This document shows, piece by piece, positions 21,301 through 33,106 of a stretch of DNA of 64,000 bases. Source of the DNA: Brachyhypopomus gauderio (taxonomy: Eukaryota > Chordata > Actinopteri > Gymnotiformes > Hypopomidae); NCBI RefSeq assembly GCF_052324685.1, contig NC_135212.1:46583626-46647625 (forward strand), read 5' to 3'. The stretch's first letter is position 1. The number at the start of each line of letters is the position of its first letter. The notes beneath the pieces were generated by a model. The model ran no database searches. It saw nothing but the letters and a program-made list of their open reading frames with translations, and was not told where the DNA came from. A program made the position numbers and the translations under genes.

Positions 21301-22066
21301 TCTGTCCCGCACCTCCACGCTCCCGCGTCTGTCCCGCACCTCCACGCTCCCGCGTCTGTCCCGCACCTCCACGCTCCCGCGTCTGTCCCGCGTCTGTCCC
21401 GCACCTCCACGCTCCCGCGTCTGTCCCGCACCTCCACAGTCTGGGCTCAAGTCATTTTTCTCCTCTGTAGGACTTGGATGACGATGACGAAGATGACGAT
21501 GACGAAGATGATGATGACGAAGAAGAAAAGGAGTCTGAGGACGGATCATCTAGCGGCGATGACAGCGAGGAGGAAGATGACGATGATGACGTGAGATTGC
21601 TAGCGTTGTTTGTGAATGATAAAATATAGTTTATAGGTAGATTAGATGCATAGGGTTTGAACCAGAGGTGCAGAGTTGAGACGATTAAAGTAAATTCAGC
21701 ATCCTGATTTTCCTCAAACTGCTAATAGCTCATTGGGCGATACATATCTGTATGTGACCAGTGACTTACATTCAAGCAAACTGGGTGGTGTGAATCCTGG
21801 CAGCATTTACTTTATGGTACTTCTGATTTTAACCAGTGACTTGTTGTCCTGTAGCTGTTAGAAATCTGTTCTTTAAAACATGTCAAATGTTGTTTCCGTA
21901 ACACCCCAGGACTGTTTATGGTTGTGATATTAAAACCTACTTTGTCTGCTTTGATCAGAATGAGGATGAGGAAGAGGATGAAGAGGCCGAGGATAAGGAG
22001 AATAAATCTGAGAGCAGCAGCAGTGCGTCCAGTTCGGGTGATTCATCTGATTCCGACTCTGACTGA
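13482..22066 (+). CDS. ubtf: Upstream binding transcription factor UBF
   Basis: HMG-box factor that bends rDNA promoter DNA and drives RNA polymerase I transcription in the nucleolus. Twenty coding exons with matching phases: 13482-13518, 13719-13891, 14197-14280, 15337-15492, 16546-16610, 16804-16930, 17105-17215, 17514-17647, 17822-17963, 18104-18145, 18230-18343, 18448-18603, 19071-19217, 19328-19438, 19792-19880, 20056-20245, 20839-20886, 20978-21043, 21471-21590 and 21959-22066, giving 739 residues (human UBF1 is 764). The N-terminal dimerisation region is followed by six HMG boxes, at roughly residues 99-165 ([17 protein letters not shown]), 185-255, 295-360, 396-465 ([17 protein letters not shown]), 470-535 and 560-625. 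The Asp/Glu/Ser acidic tail runs from about 665 to the TGA at 22064. The start MNGGMDSAN fits the family start MNGEAD. It lies tail-to-head after slc4a1, as in human. Confidence 0.97.
14281..15336. other. ubtf intron 3, no feature
   Basis: No gene, element or tandem repeat that I can support, apart from a short poly-C run near 14830. Confidence 0.7.
15493..16545. other. ubtf intron 4, no feature
   Basis: AT-rich intron, nothing recognisable. Confidence 0.7.
17105..17215 (+). other. ubtf: ubtf 37-codon cassette exon (UBF1/UBF2 switch)
   Basis: This exon is exactly 111 nt (37 codons) with phase 0 at both ends and covers most of HMG box 2. In mammals UBF2 lacks 37 residues of HMG box 2 through skipping of the equivalent exon. 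Skipping here would keep the frame, so the same isoform pair is possible. Confidence 0.7.
17660..17812 (+). mobile_element. tRNA-derived SINE-like relic
   Basis: Within the ubtf intron after exon 17514-17647. It contains a B-box-like GGGGTTCAATCCCC followed by a GGTCCTTGGGCAAGACTC tract, a combination seen in fish tRNA-derived SINEs. An A box and target duplication were not clear, so family and borders are uncertain. Confidence 0.45.
18367..18397. repeat. (TG)n microsatellite in ubtf intron
   Basis: About 15 TG units, a short distance before the exon at 18448. Confidence 0.95.
18604..19070. other. ubtf intron, no feature
   Basis: Contains a few near-repeated GTCGAGTAAAG motifs around 18970-19000, otherwise nothing recognisable. 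Confidence 0.6.
20285..20690. mobile_element. Decayed interspersed repeat in ubtf intron
   Basis: The stretch GTACGCAGAACGAAATTTAG near 20320, followed by an AT-rich tract with loosely repeated ATATAGAAGTG-type words, resembles the ends of common fish retroelement copies carrying an ACGAAATTTCGTTGC core. Class and borders cannot be fixed by eye. Confidence 0.35.
21050..21439. repeat. 27-bp CpG-rich minisatellite, about 14 copies
   Basis: Nearly identical units of CTCCCGCGTCTGTCCCGCACCTCCACG begin within 15 bases of the donor at 21043 and fill almost the whole ubtf intron up to the acceptor at 21470. One copy carries an extra partial unit near 21385. The period is nine codons, so long open frames appear in several frames. 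They are repeat artefacts, since the flanking exons splice cleanly in phase. Confidence 0.97.
21591..21958. other. Last ubtf intron, no feature
   Basis: Nothing recognisable. Confidence 0.7.
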
Positions 22067-24190
22067 GGGAGCTGGAGCAGAGCGAGCCCACAGACTGCCA
22101 GAGACCCTGTGAACTGAGCCATGTCAGAGCCCTGGGCCTGCACTGCCCTCCTCCACCCAGCAGGGGGAGCTCACCACTGCATCGCCACATCCACTCACTG
22201 AGCAATCATCTCTGTCCCCTCTCTTTCTCTCACCGTCTCTCTGCCTCAGTCTCTCTCTTTCTCTCACACACAAACACACACGTGCATCATTTTGCTCCCC
22301 CCCCCCCCCCCCCCCCCCCCCGCCTCACTACGCTTGCTTGAAGAATTTAAAGAAAGGTTGTAAAGAATACAATAGATTGAATGAGGGGAGTAGCGCACAC
22401 ACACAGTACTAGTGATGTAAACCCCAGTCCCCTGCCCCACTGCCATTTTAACAGGGTTAAGTGTCTTGTTAGCCAACAGCCCCCCCTTCATTTGTCCAAT
22501 CTTTTCATTCATTTCTTTTACACGACATAGTAGCTGTTATTCATCACATTTGATGTCTAAAGCCATTATTTCACAGCACGATGGAGGAGGGCACGAGGCG
22601 CTTTCTCTTCTCCACGTGTTTTTAGTGGAGTGACAGACCCACGAGCCAAAGAATCTCTTAGCTAGTCGGATTCCTTTGGGGAGGTAAAGGGGACCAAACA
22701 ATTGCACTCTAGAGAATGTCCTTCTTTCCCGTCTTATTTCTTTCTGTCCCATTTACTGTCATGCGTTTCCGGTTTGAAGTCATGGCTCCCTTTTACTGTG
22801 GTGGTGTGTTTCAATAATTCTTCGGTTCCTAATGTGGTATTTTCAAAAACGGTGTAGTCATTTTTGAATGTCAGTTTTTGTGTACACACAACCAGCTTGT
22901 TCGTCATGCCATGTACAGTAGCTGCCATCGCGTTTACGCTTTTTTGTTTTTCGTCTTTTTAAACAAAAAGCTGGAATTTTTTTTAGTTGGAGTTTTAATC
23001 ATTTTGACACTATCAGATGGCCTAAAAATGAATTTATTTTTGGAATAATATTTTAAAAAAGCTCAGTAAAAGACATCTCGATAAACATTTTTGTTTAAAC
23101 TAGAAATATATACCAGAAATCTCCACCCGAGCCCCATTAGTTCCTAGTTTTGATTGTACTTGGTATTCGTCTTTGTTCCAGATTTTTCTTTCACAGACTT
23201 ATTTGGCGCTGCTTTAGATTTTTCATTTTATAATAAACATTTAATTTGTTTTAAATGTCTGCTAAAATTTGACATGTTTATTTGATCCGATTGCGGTATG
23301 AATATCCCCCCACAATGCTGTGCACTTATCCCTGATAAGACGACCAGCTGGCTGTCCTCTCTGATCCTGTACTTCCCTTTCTTCACCTCTTACATACTTC
23401 AACCACTGACGTGTTCTTATACGCACCAGCTCAAGGAATGTAAAAGAATGTTTTATTTAACAGAGAGAAGGAAACCCTTTTTTGTGTATATATGAACAGT
23501 TTTGGGTAGCTGTTTTTTTTTTCTTCCTCTTCAGTGCCCCACGAGTTAAGAGAGTGAAATTGTGGACAAAAAGCCTTGTAGAAAGATTGGGGGAGTTTTG
23601 AGCTATATGCTCACACCACTTGGATGGATCACAGGTGTGTGTATGTCCCTAGTACATGCAGGGCTGTATCAGCAACCCTCCAGAACAAGTCAGGGAAGGT
23701 GCTGTGTGCGCACCTGGGTGGACTTGGCTAAACTGGGAAGGTGTAGCAGTTATTTGTGATAGTGGTGAGGAACAGAAGGCGTAGGACCTATGACGTGCTG
23801 TGTACATTTGGCAATAGAAGTAGGAATAATGAGGGCAATGTGATGGGTTGGTTCACTGCTGTTGTAAGGTATTTGTAAATAATGCTTTTTTTTTTTTTTT
23901 AATTGAGTGATTGTTTAATTTGTATTTTCATTTGGCCAGACTGTCCCTACATGGGACTGGTCAGTGGTCCGTATTCTGGATTTGTTTGTCAATTGCTCTG
24001 AAGAGGGAACGTTTTTAATTTGGTATGTTTTAGTTTTTATATCCCTCAGCTGTTTGTTTATTTGTAGAAAATGGCAAAAAAAAAATTTGTACTGCTGATA
24101 ATTTGGACCATTTGGGTGTTTTCTATAGTCAGAGGTGTTATATTCCTGGAATTTACCAAATCAAATAAATTTGTCTTTAGCAACGTCTTG
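22067..24190 (+). other. ubtf: ubtf 3' UTR
   Basis: About 2.1 kb with no coding frame of interest. Includes a poly-C run of about 24 at 22297-22321 and AATAAA signals at 23232-23237 and 24164-24169, suggesting a short and a long form. Confidence 0.65.
24164..24169 (+). promoter_or_regulatory. ubtf: Distal poly(A) signal AATAAA, ubtf
   Basis: Perfect AATAAA; a second one lies at 23232-23237. Either could end the ubtf transcript. Confidence 0.5.
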
Positions 24191-25300
24191 GAAGTTCTCT
24201 ATTTATTTTAAGAAAACGTTAAATAATAAAACGTTTCCACCGAGTGCCACTGCAAAGCTTGTTCCACTTCACGTCCAACCGCATCGATGTGATGTGATCG
24301 GCAGCTGACTAGTGACGCCTTGTGGGTGTCAAAATGGCTGCGCTTTATTATTCCTGCATACCTCCTGTTTTTACATTCTCTCTGGTTCCTTCACCGATTT
24401 GAACCCGATTTACATTTCCACATTTTTAAGTCATTTTAAGTGTGCCAGTCACTTTCCGATATCGTTTTGTAATCCTGGGGGTTATCAGGAAGGACGTGGG
24501 CCGTTGTGTTATGGTAGGTGTAGCAGTCTTGTTACATTACGGGGTTTCAAAACAGCGTATTGTATCAACATGACAGTTCAGCTGTTTAATCAACAGTTAT
24601 TTACATGCTCGGTACGTATAATAATACTGGGGAGGTTTTTATGTAGCTACAATTGTTGTTTCTGTTTAGCTTGCAACAAATGTGGCGTGATTGCGGTGGT
24701 TAAAACTAACCCCTTCATAAGCTAGGCAGCTAGCCGCAGAGCTGCCTGTATTTACCCGTGTGACATGAACACTTCATATCCACCTCCAGGAGACGCGGCC
24801 CTGAAACCTTCACCCTCCAGCCACCTCCGTGTGGGGCTTCTGCCCGCGTCTATGGTCACGTTTCCTGTTGACAGCCTGGCAGGCTCGCAAGTTAGTGAGG
24901 AATTACATGATATATGTGTTTAATAAACTAGTAAGGTGTCACCTCTCCACCCCCCCCCCCCCCCCCAAGTTAACTTTGCATGTTCCTGTTTGAAGAGGGT
25001 CATTAACGTATAATTAATTAACGTTCAGTGTAAGGTTGTAATGTGTTTTATGTCTCTGTGTTTCAAGTAAGTACGAGATACGGCCTTTGGTTTTGTTCTC
25101 TGAAGTGCGACGGTGTGAACTGCCCGAGAACACTGCAGGTAAGTTGGCTACACTGGTAGACCTGACCCTTCGGACACTAAACTTCGTTTAACATTGATAA
25201 AAAAAACCCGACCTGAATCCTCTTTTGTTTTGTGACAGTGTGGCGACCCACCTGCTGTACCAGATAAGCTATGACGGCTCCCCTACAATAGCTTTTGCCA
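24191..25300 (+). promoter_or_regulatory. atxn7l3: atxn7l3 upstream region and 5' UTR
   Basis: Intergenic sequence between ubtf and the atxn7l3 start codon. CpG content rises around 24240-24900, fitting a promoter. Possible 5' UTR splice sites occur (for example the donor CACTGCAG/GTAAGT near 25132-25144). A poly-C run lies at about 24950-24966. No coding gene found. Confidence 0.5.
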
Positions 25301-28300
25301 ATGAAAATGGAGGATATGTCGCTGTCAGGCCTGGATAACACCAAGCTAGAGGTTAGTGTGTGATTTTATTATTCCTCCAGTTACTGCCCAGTTGGCTCGT
25401 TATTATAAAAATGAAACAAAAGCTTTGTCTGAATATCAAGCAGTAAACCCAGCTACTGTTCTCCTGTGTTTCGTCTTAGGCCTTGGCTCATGACATTTAC
25501 TCAGACTTGGTGGAAGATGCCTGTTTGGGGCTGTGCTTTGAGGTGCACCGAGCAGTCAAACAGGGCTACTTCTTCCTGGATGAGACGGACCAAGAAAGCA
25601 TGAAGGATTTTGGTAAGTGATGTTTAACCAGCGTTTGTTTTATCCGTGAGTGCGTTTTGAAAGTTTTGTCACGTTTACAGATTTGGCTCCATTTCAATTC
25701 ATAACCAGGCCTGAGATGCTTTCAGGTTTTCACGTCTTTCTGTCCAATTTCTCTAGAAATTGTGGACCAGCCAGGGGTGGACATATTTGGGCAGGTGTAC
25801 AATCAGTGGAAGAATAAGGAATGTGTGTGTCCCAACTGTAGCAGGAGTATAGCGGCCTCGCGTTTTGCCCCTCACCTGGAGAAGTGTCTGGGCATGGGCC
25901 GAAACAGCAGCCGTATTGCCAGCCGCAGGTCTGCACGCACACCGCTACACCGCTTCCTCTTCACACCTGCTTGCTTCAGTTGGAACCGTTTTTATTTGTT
26001 TTGCATTTTATTTGAGCCATTGGGGGGATCCAGAATCCACATTAGGAACACACTTGTTGTGTATAGTAGATTTCCGGTTGTGATAACAGCCGTCCACATT
26101 CACAGGACTGCATAGAAATGTTCTCAGCAGTCATTTCTGAATGCACAATGTGAGTTCAGGTGTAGTATTGCAAAAAATGTAGTTTAATTTTGCAATTCAG
26201 CTTTTTCTAAGTTGTTTAACAATTTTTAAGGCCGTAATTAAAGCCTCAAGCCTTAATTAAACCAACTCTCATACAAATATACTGAGTATATGTAAAAAGG
26301 GTTTTGCGTTAGTAATAGCTAACACGATATGTCATGGATTTCTTTGCAATTCATGTGTGTAGCCAATGTGATAAGTATAATGCCTTCTCTACAGGATAGC
26401 CAGCAGTAACAACACAAGCAAGTCAGAAAGCGACCAAGAAGACAATGATGACATCAATGACAATGACTGGTCATATGGTTCAGAGAAGAAACGTGAGCAC
26501 TCTCTCACTCCCTTTTCCTCTCTCTATACTACCACTTTCAGAAACTTACCTGCCTTTTACATTTGCTTGTACAGTTTGTAAAGTGTTTTTGTTTTGTCCC
26601 TGGCAGCCAAGAAGAGAAAGTCAGACAAGGTAATGAAATATTTTTATAAGTTCTATAACATTTTGTAAAAAACTTGTTTAATAATATTCTGCCTAATATT
26701 TTATGGCTTTGCTCTCTCTCAGAATCCAAATTCTCCCAGAAGATCCAAATCCTTGAAGCATAAAAATGGTGATTTAATTTTTTTTATTTCTTTGTTGATT
26801 TTCAAATAGTGAAATACTCTTACTTAAAATAGGGAAAAGCATAACTCTTAAATAACCCTTAAAATGCATGTATATTAAAAGTATGTCTTAGGATAATTGT
26901 TATTGTTGTGTTTATTTCAAAAGCTGAAATGTAAAAAACCTCACTTCCTGTCTGAGCCCTTTTCCCCTTGTCTCCTCCGTGCAGGGGAGCTCAGCGGTAG
27001 TGTCAATCCTGATCTTTACAAGGTACGCTCCTTTGCTCTAGCATTTCTCCCTCCGTCCTTGCCTTGACTGGGTGCCCTGTCACTATGCTGTGTGTGTTCA
27101 TGTCAGTTCTCTTTAGTAAAGTCCTCTTCTCCACCCTCTCCTCCACAGTACAACTACAGTTCTGGGATCAGCTATGAGACTCTGGCTCCAGATGAGCTAC
27201 GATCTCTTCTAACGACGGTACGCACACGCACAACCAGCCGTTCATCCCAATCATCCTAACCCAGTCATACTCCTCACGTCCTCAGTCCTTTGATTAACTC
27301 TATGTGAAGTTTTGTCTGTGGTTTTTTTAATGTAATGTAGTTAATGTCACAACATGGTTGTGTCTCTGTAATTGATTTGACCTAATGTATATTTTGCTCT
27401 GAGGGGACAAAAAAAGACAAAATAATGGGTGTGTAAGTCTTAATGTCATTTGTGCTATATTTGTTTTTCAATCAAAGCACAGATCTAATAATATCACTTA
27501 TGACTAAGTAAAGGACATGCTTGTTGTACTGCTGGCAAGCTGTGAGTTTGCCAACCATTTGTGTTTTTATAGTATCAACTTGATGTGTGTTTTTAGTAAG
27601 TAACAGCTGTTGTTAACAGGCGTGTGGCTAACGGGAGCTCTTCTGTCCTCAGCAATGCGGTGTTGTGTCGGAGCACACTAAGAAGATGTGTACTCGGTAC
27701 GTACGCCAGACGCTATTACACCTGCCAGACGCTATTACACCTGCCAGACGCTTATTTCTGTTTTGTTTTTGTTTTTTTTTAAGCAATGATGGACACAAAT
27801 GCATATACTCAAGAAAGGATGAAAAAAATCATTTTTTAAAATTATTTTAACTCGCAATCCCAAATTAAGAAACATGATTGATTAAAATCTTCAGAGTGGA
27901 ACCATTAAATTAGTTGCTTAAACCAATGAATTAGTTATTTAAATGAAAATGTAAAAAAGTAAACGGATATGGTGGTATATATGACTCAACACACCAGCGA
28001 CTCCTTCTGCTTGCACTGGCCGCATTAATTTTTTTTTCAGTCATGACAATATGGTCTTTTCTATGAGCAAAACACTAGAACTTCCCGCGTCACACACAGC
28101 ACTCCCGCGTCACACACAGCACTCCCGCGTCACACACAGCTCTCCCGCGTCACACACAGCTTTCTCGCGTCACACACAGCATTCTCGCGTCACACACAGC
28201 ATTCTCGCGTCACACACAGCTTTCCCGCGTCACACACAGCTTTCCCGCGTCACACACAGCTTTCTCACGTCACACACAGCACTCCCGCGTCACACACAGC

Positions 28301-31300
28301 TTTCCTGACATTTGTCAGATTGTTTCCAAATTCTAATTTTTGCTGTCTAAATAAAACTTCTTTTTTGTTTGTTTTACATACAGTACAAATCATTTATCAA
28401 GCTTTCCTTAACACAATTACTTGCCCCATGGCTCTTAAGATTTACCAATCACTTTGAATTTGTATGCGCACACACGCACGACACACACACACACACACCT
28501 CCCTTCTCTTCTGCTTACACTAATACGCAGCTCATAACTTGGTTGATCACCCCTTCACCCCCAGACTCCCGTTCTTGCTTGTTATGGGCCTTCTGTTTAA
28601 CATTATATTTCATGAGTGATGAGAATGTTACTAGAACCAGACGAGGAAACTGGTGAGGATCAGATCTTGCATGGTTTACTGTCATTGTGTGCTACCAGCT
28701 CCATTGACGCTTGTCTTCCTGGCTTTGAGCACCACAGCTGTGAGGCCTGTGTAGCGTCCTGTGGATTCTGCATTCTTCCTGAGGATGTGTGTGTGTGTGT
28801 GTGTGCGTACGTGTGCTCGTTTATGACTGAAGTCGATTGTGCATGTCGTGTGAAGGCATGATCTTTTTCATTTTTCTAAATGGAAATGATCGTGTCATGT
28901 TGGGACTGATATTATGGGAACACAAGTGGCAACTCAATATGCATCTCAATTTCCCATTATTTTGGCTCTTCTGTATTATTTTCCAGCATCTGACCATTCA
29001 CTGAAAAGATCAATCTCCATTCTGATTGGATAAAAATGTGACCCATTCTATTCCAATTGGTCACTTCAAGGTTGATTCAAAGCACTGCCTGACTTTCATG
29101 GCATGGGGCTCCTTAGACATCTGCCAGCACCCAAGACCCATCCTAACTGCTAATGTCTAACTCCGAACATCCCTCTTATGTCCTGTTGGTTGCTGGCGAA
29201 GTCTGTCCAGTCTCCGGCCCAATCAGTGTCTCTGGTGCAGTGCATAATGCCACGTTGTGTCCTGGCAGGTCCCAGCGGTGTCCTCAGCACACGGACGAGC
29301 AGAGGAGGGCAGTCAGGGTCTTCCTCCTGGGGCCGTCCGCGTGAGTCTCACCCCACCTCCCCCCACCTCACTGGACCAGGCCTTCCATGCCACTGTAGCC
29401 CTACTTTACAATTCAGGGAAACCCCTCCGCTTCTCCCTCCTGTGATTTTGTTTTTGACGAGTGTCCATATTGCATGTTTATCAAATGATGCAGTATCTTT
29501 CATCAAACCACTTCTTTTCATCATTTGTTATATTGTTCCTGTAGTAGTTTGGATAATCCCAGTAAATCAGTGAAACTACACGGATTTTCATTTCACCATT
29601 TCATTAACTGGAAGATGACAACTTTTGTACATCTGTCCCACACTCTCACAAGTTTCAAAAGGCAAGGAGGAGTGAAGACCTAACTTCTGACTCGGGGGAC
29701 AGAGTCCTGTCTTCTCTTTTCTCCTCTGATTCTCAGACTGATTTCAGAAGTCTTGTGTAAATGTAGTGGAGACTGATGAAATAATAACAAGACTGAGCTC
29801 GACATTCTGTTTAATTAATTTTGTGGGACCACTGATCTAGTGTCATCTGAACTGTAGTTCTAGTGTTTGTGTTTCCCTTTTTTGGGCTTAGCTTAGCATG
29901 TAGGATGAAGGCCTGCAAGAACCACGCGGCTCTTAAAAACAGAGAAGTGTATCCTGGAGGATAATTAAACCTCGTCACCCACAGCTGCATTTTTAGTACT
30001 TGGTCATTTGCAGTTGACAGTAATGTAGTAACTGCACAATGGAACAGCATAACTGATGGAGAAGCATAAATGCTTCTAAACAACAAAAAAAATTGACAAA
30101 ACAGTAATTCTGGCATTGTAATTTGGTGCATTTTTCTGTCTTTTGTGAACTTCCTATATCTGTGTTTCTATTAATATCCCTTAAGATGCTTGTAGTTCTG
30201 GTTTGTATGCAGAAAGGTAAAAGTGGTACTGTCTGATTGTACTGTACGGATTTGTTAGATAGGACAGACTTGTCCAGGTAGTCATTGGGTCATCGATGGA
30301 CAGTAGTGGTCAGCACACACTGCACTAATGCTCGCCATTTGATTGAGGAGGTGCTCAGTCTAACTAACTCCTCTTTGTGAGCAAAGGAACATGTTGAAAC
30401 GCGGGTAGTGAGGACTAATGGATCTGGAAGGGCACGTGTTTGTCACGCGGTGCTCACGATTCGGCTGTTGGTTCATGTTAAGTTGTTGCCCATTACCAGC
30501 TTAGGACGAGCGGCAAATGTAAAGAGCTTTACTGTTAATTGACAGGTCATCACTGCCAGACCCTGAATCCCTGCTGGACAACGACGGTTATGATATCCCT
30601 GATGGAGGCATGCTCATGTCCCGTCTGCAGTGGGACGCGTCATCGGACATCTCACCGTCAGATTCCGCGTCCTCGAAAGCCAGTGAGTTCCTCATAGGGG
30701 TGCCCTGTGTCGTACGGTAATACATACACACTGTCAAGTGCTTTGTTGTCTCCATTACATTTATATCCATGAAGCTAACACAAGCACAGTAAACCCAGAG
30801 GTTAAAAATCAGATATCGCCAAGCTGGAGAGCGGTCAGATACCTGTTTAATAGCTTATATGAAAGCTGACCTAAATCTTTATACAGTTCTAATTGAAGGT
30901 TATGGGTAGCTTGAGAACTGCAGCCACAGGTCATGTTATTTGATTTGTTAAGAATGTATTTGTTGATAAATGTTTCTTCTTTCTGGTAAGGGTGGAATTT
31001 CAGTAGAGCAGACATCCTGCTTGAATTTGAACTAAAAAAGGATAGCACTGAACACTGAAATTACTTAGTTAACACAGAATCTAACACTGTACATTAGTAA
31101 TTACTTAGTTAACACTTTATACTAGCAATTACTTAGTTAACACTGAATCCAATACTACAGTAATACCCCAAAATTCGCAGGCATTACGTTCCTAGACCCC
31201 ACGCAAATTTTGGATAGACAACTAACAAAGGCCTATAAAGACCTATCTTCATATGTTAAACCCGAAATATGTCCCCAAAACACTTCAAGTTCACTTAAAA

Positions 31301-32070
31301 ATGTATGGTATAATTTACATTACCCTTTAAAATTGTACAGGTAAAAATAAGTAAATATATACAATACTGTACTTTACAGTACTGTACGGCCATCTTGTGC
31401 CCACCCACGTCTTTTCTGAGATCCTGCTCTCGTTAGCACATTTTCTATGAGACACTGAATGCTATCCTGTCATTTTCTTTGTGTACGATAAAATTAGGGT
31501 AAGCTCAACTCGTGAGCACGTTTTCGATGAGACACTGGTTAACATTTTCTTTGCTTACAATAGGGTACTGTATGTTAAAATTTCCAAGGAAAATACATGC
31601 GAATTCGTGAAGCCGCAGATTTAGTAGAGCACGTTTTCGGGTTATTGCTGTATAAAGTAGTAATTAATTAACACTGAACCTTAACAGGTGTGTATTACTA
31701 ATTACTTAGTTAACTGCCCTCCTTTAGATCTCGTCACAATTTCATATTCGTATCTAAATGTCCTTTGCCCCCCTCCCCCCCAGGTACCAACAACTCCGAC
31801 TCTAAGAGACCTAAAAAGAAGAAGAAACCTGGCTCGCTGCTCGTGGGCGGTGCAGGGGGGTGCGAGAGGGACAAAGGCGGTGATCGCGACAGGGGGGAGA
31901 GAGAGCGAGGAGGGGGTGGCTGCAGCGGCGGGACCGGACTGGGCGGGACCGGACTGGGCGTGGCCGGCGGCAGCAGCAGCTCCCAGAATGCACTCAGCCA
32001 GTCAAGTCGAAAAAAGAGACCAAGACCGCCAGTTCCACCGGCGCCTAGTATTTATGATGACTTGGACTGA
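25301..32070 (+). CDS. atxn7l3: Ataxin-7-like protein 3, SAGA deubiquitinase module subunit
   Basis: Orthologue of yeast Sgf11: it anchors USP22 and ENY2 in the SAGA histone H2B deubiquitinase module in the nucleus. Twelve exons with matching phases: 25301-25351, 25480-25612, 25757-25928, 26395-26492, 26607-26629, 26723-26768, 26985-27022, 27149-27217, 27653-27696, 29269-29340, 30546-30682 and 31784-32070, giving 389 residues (human about 350). The start is [13 protein letters not shown]; the second Met at codon 3 is also plausible. The N-terminal helix that threads through ENY2 is followed by the Sgf11 zinc finger at about residues 83-105 (C-x2-C, then H and C in [20 protein letters not shown]). 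The SCA7 zinc-binding domain is at about 211-250 ([12 protein letters not shown], then [10 protein letters not shown]). The tail is basic and Gly/Ser-rich, ending PSIYDDLD. The last exon's Gly-rich stretch (about 85 residues) is longer than in mammals. Confidence 0.97.
27697..29268. other. atxn7l3 intron with small repeats
   Basis: Contains a short 21-bp duplication near 27700-27745 (CCAGACGCTATTACACCTG), the 20-bp array listed separately and a (CA/TG)n tract near 28480 and 28785. No gene. Confidence 0.7.
28087..28305. repeat. 20-bp minisatellite, about 11 copies
   Basis: Unit CCGCGTCACACACAGCACTC with CACT/TTTC/ATTC variants, in the atxn7l3 intron between exons 27653-27696 and 29269-29340. 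Confidence 0.95.
29341..30545. other. atxn7l3 intron, no feature
   Basis: No repeat array or element recognised. Confidence 0.7.
31040..31715. repeat. Small TTACTTAGTTAACACTGAAT tandem repeat split by an insertion
   Basis: Imperfect copies of a 30- to 40-bp unit (core AATTACTTAGTTAACACT) lie at 31058-31155 and again at 31660-31712, on both sides of the MITE-like element. Confidence 0.7.
31158..31650. mobile_element. Pogo/Tigger-like non-autonomous DNA element (MITE)
   Basis: The 493-bp segment starts CAGTAATACCCC and ends GGGTTATTGCTG, so the ends are imperfect inverted repeats. TA flanks both sides (31156-31157 and 31651-31652), the Tc1/mariner/pogo target duplication. Sub-terminal words such as AAAATTCGC on the left and GCGAATTCG on the right also pair. 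No transposase frame is present. It sits in the last atxn7l3 intron. Confidence 0.55.
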
Positions 32071-33106
32071 AAGAACAGCACAAAGACGCATGCACACCGC
32101 CTCGCCTCTGTGGGATGTGATTATTACACCGAATCGTCTAACGGTGTCATTTTTTTCTCTGCAAGAGACCTAAACGAGGCGATTGATTGGTCAGTCATGT
32201 GCAGAAGACTACTTGTGTTCAGCATAATCATGCCATAGTGTGTTCAGATGTGTGTGGTACGTCTGTAAGTTGGCGTGAGTGTGTGTGTGTGGTAATAGTG
32301 ATAAAACGGTTTGAATACTTGTGCTTCTAAGACTGCACAATAATGTTACTGCGACTTGCTTCTTGCCCATAATAATCCAACTCCATTATGCTCCTTCGTA
32401 CTTTACAATTCTACAAGAATGTCCGTTTCTACTGCTTCTTGCTAAATAATGCTCCTTTGATAATCATTGTTCCAGCTTCAGGCCAAATTTTGCTTGTTAT
32501 AGAAGACATGTCGATTTCTCCTGCCACTTAGTAATTATTTTAGTGTACATTACACTACGTTTGAAATCAGCTGTGTATAGTGTAAGTGACTTTTGTTTTT
32601 GCCTGTCGTTCTGTGTTCCTTCCTGCTAAAGTTTGCCACTTGCTATGCATGTTCTTGTCGGGTCTTGGAGCATGAACTAGGTTGTCAGTGTTTAGTGCAC
32701 TTATTCTGTTCAGTATTTTTATTTTTTTTTTAGGTGTGAAGAAGCTTTTCTTTGTGAAGATAACATTCTGCCCTTCAGTGGTCTGGTGGAGCTCTGGCAC
32801 TTACCATGTGTGAAGTGCAGCTGGTTAATACTGCTCAGAGTGATGCTGTTCATCTGGATCAAATCCAGTCTACACAAAAGCCTTATTGCTTTTAAAGTGC
32901 TTTTCTTCCCCTTTGTCCTGTGTATCTTATGGATTCAGCTAAAGCGTGAGAGACCGAGTTATTGTATTTGTGTGGTGAAGGGGGGAAAAAAGATTCTACA
33001 GTTCCTTATCCCTAAATGTGTCTGGATAGGTTCTTACTTTCACTGCTGTCATTAGTTCTGTCACTTCTGAGTGAACTGTGGTAGCCTGTGCTGTAGTCTG
33101 AATAAA
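32071..33106 (+). other. atxn7l3: atxn7l3 3' UTR
   Basis: About 1 kb ending at AATAAA 33101-33106. No gene within. Confidence 0.7.
33101..33106 (+). promoter_or_regulatory. atxn7l3: Poly(A) signal AATAAA, atxn7l3
   Basis: Perfect hexamer followed by a GT-rich stretch (GTCCAGTGTGTCTC), as expected downstream of a cleavage site. Confidence 0.7.

Noticed and set aside
20929-21594. Open frames of 157-206 codons on both strands at the ubtf 27-bp repeat
   Set aside because: Repeat artefacts; the real ubtf exons 20978-21043 and 21471-21590 are in another arrangement.
28087-28305. CRISPR-like regular spacing of the 20-bp repeats
   Set aside because: Units are directly adjacent with no spacers; it is an intronic minisatellite in a vertebrate gene.
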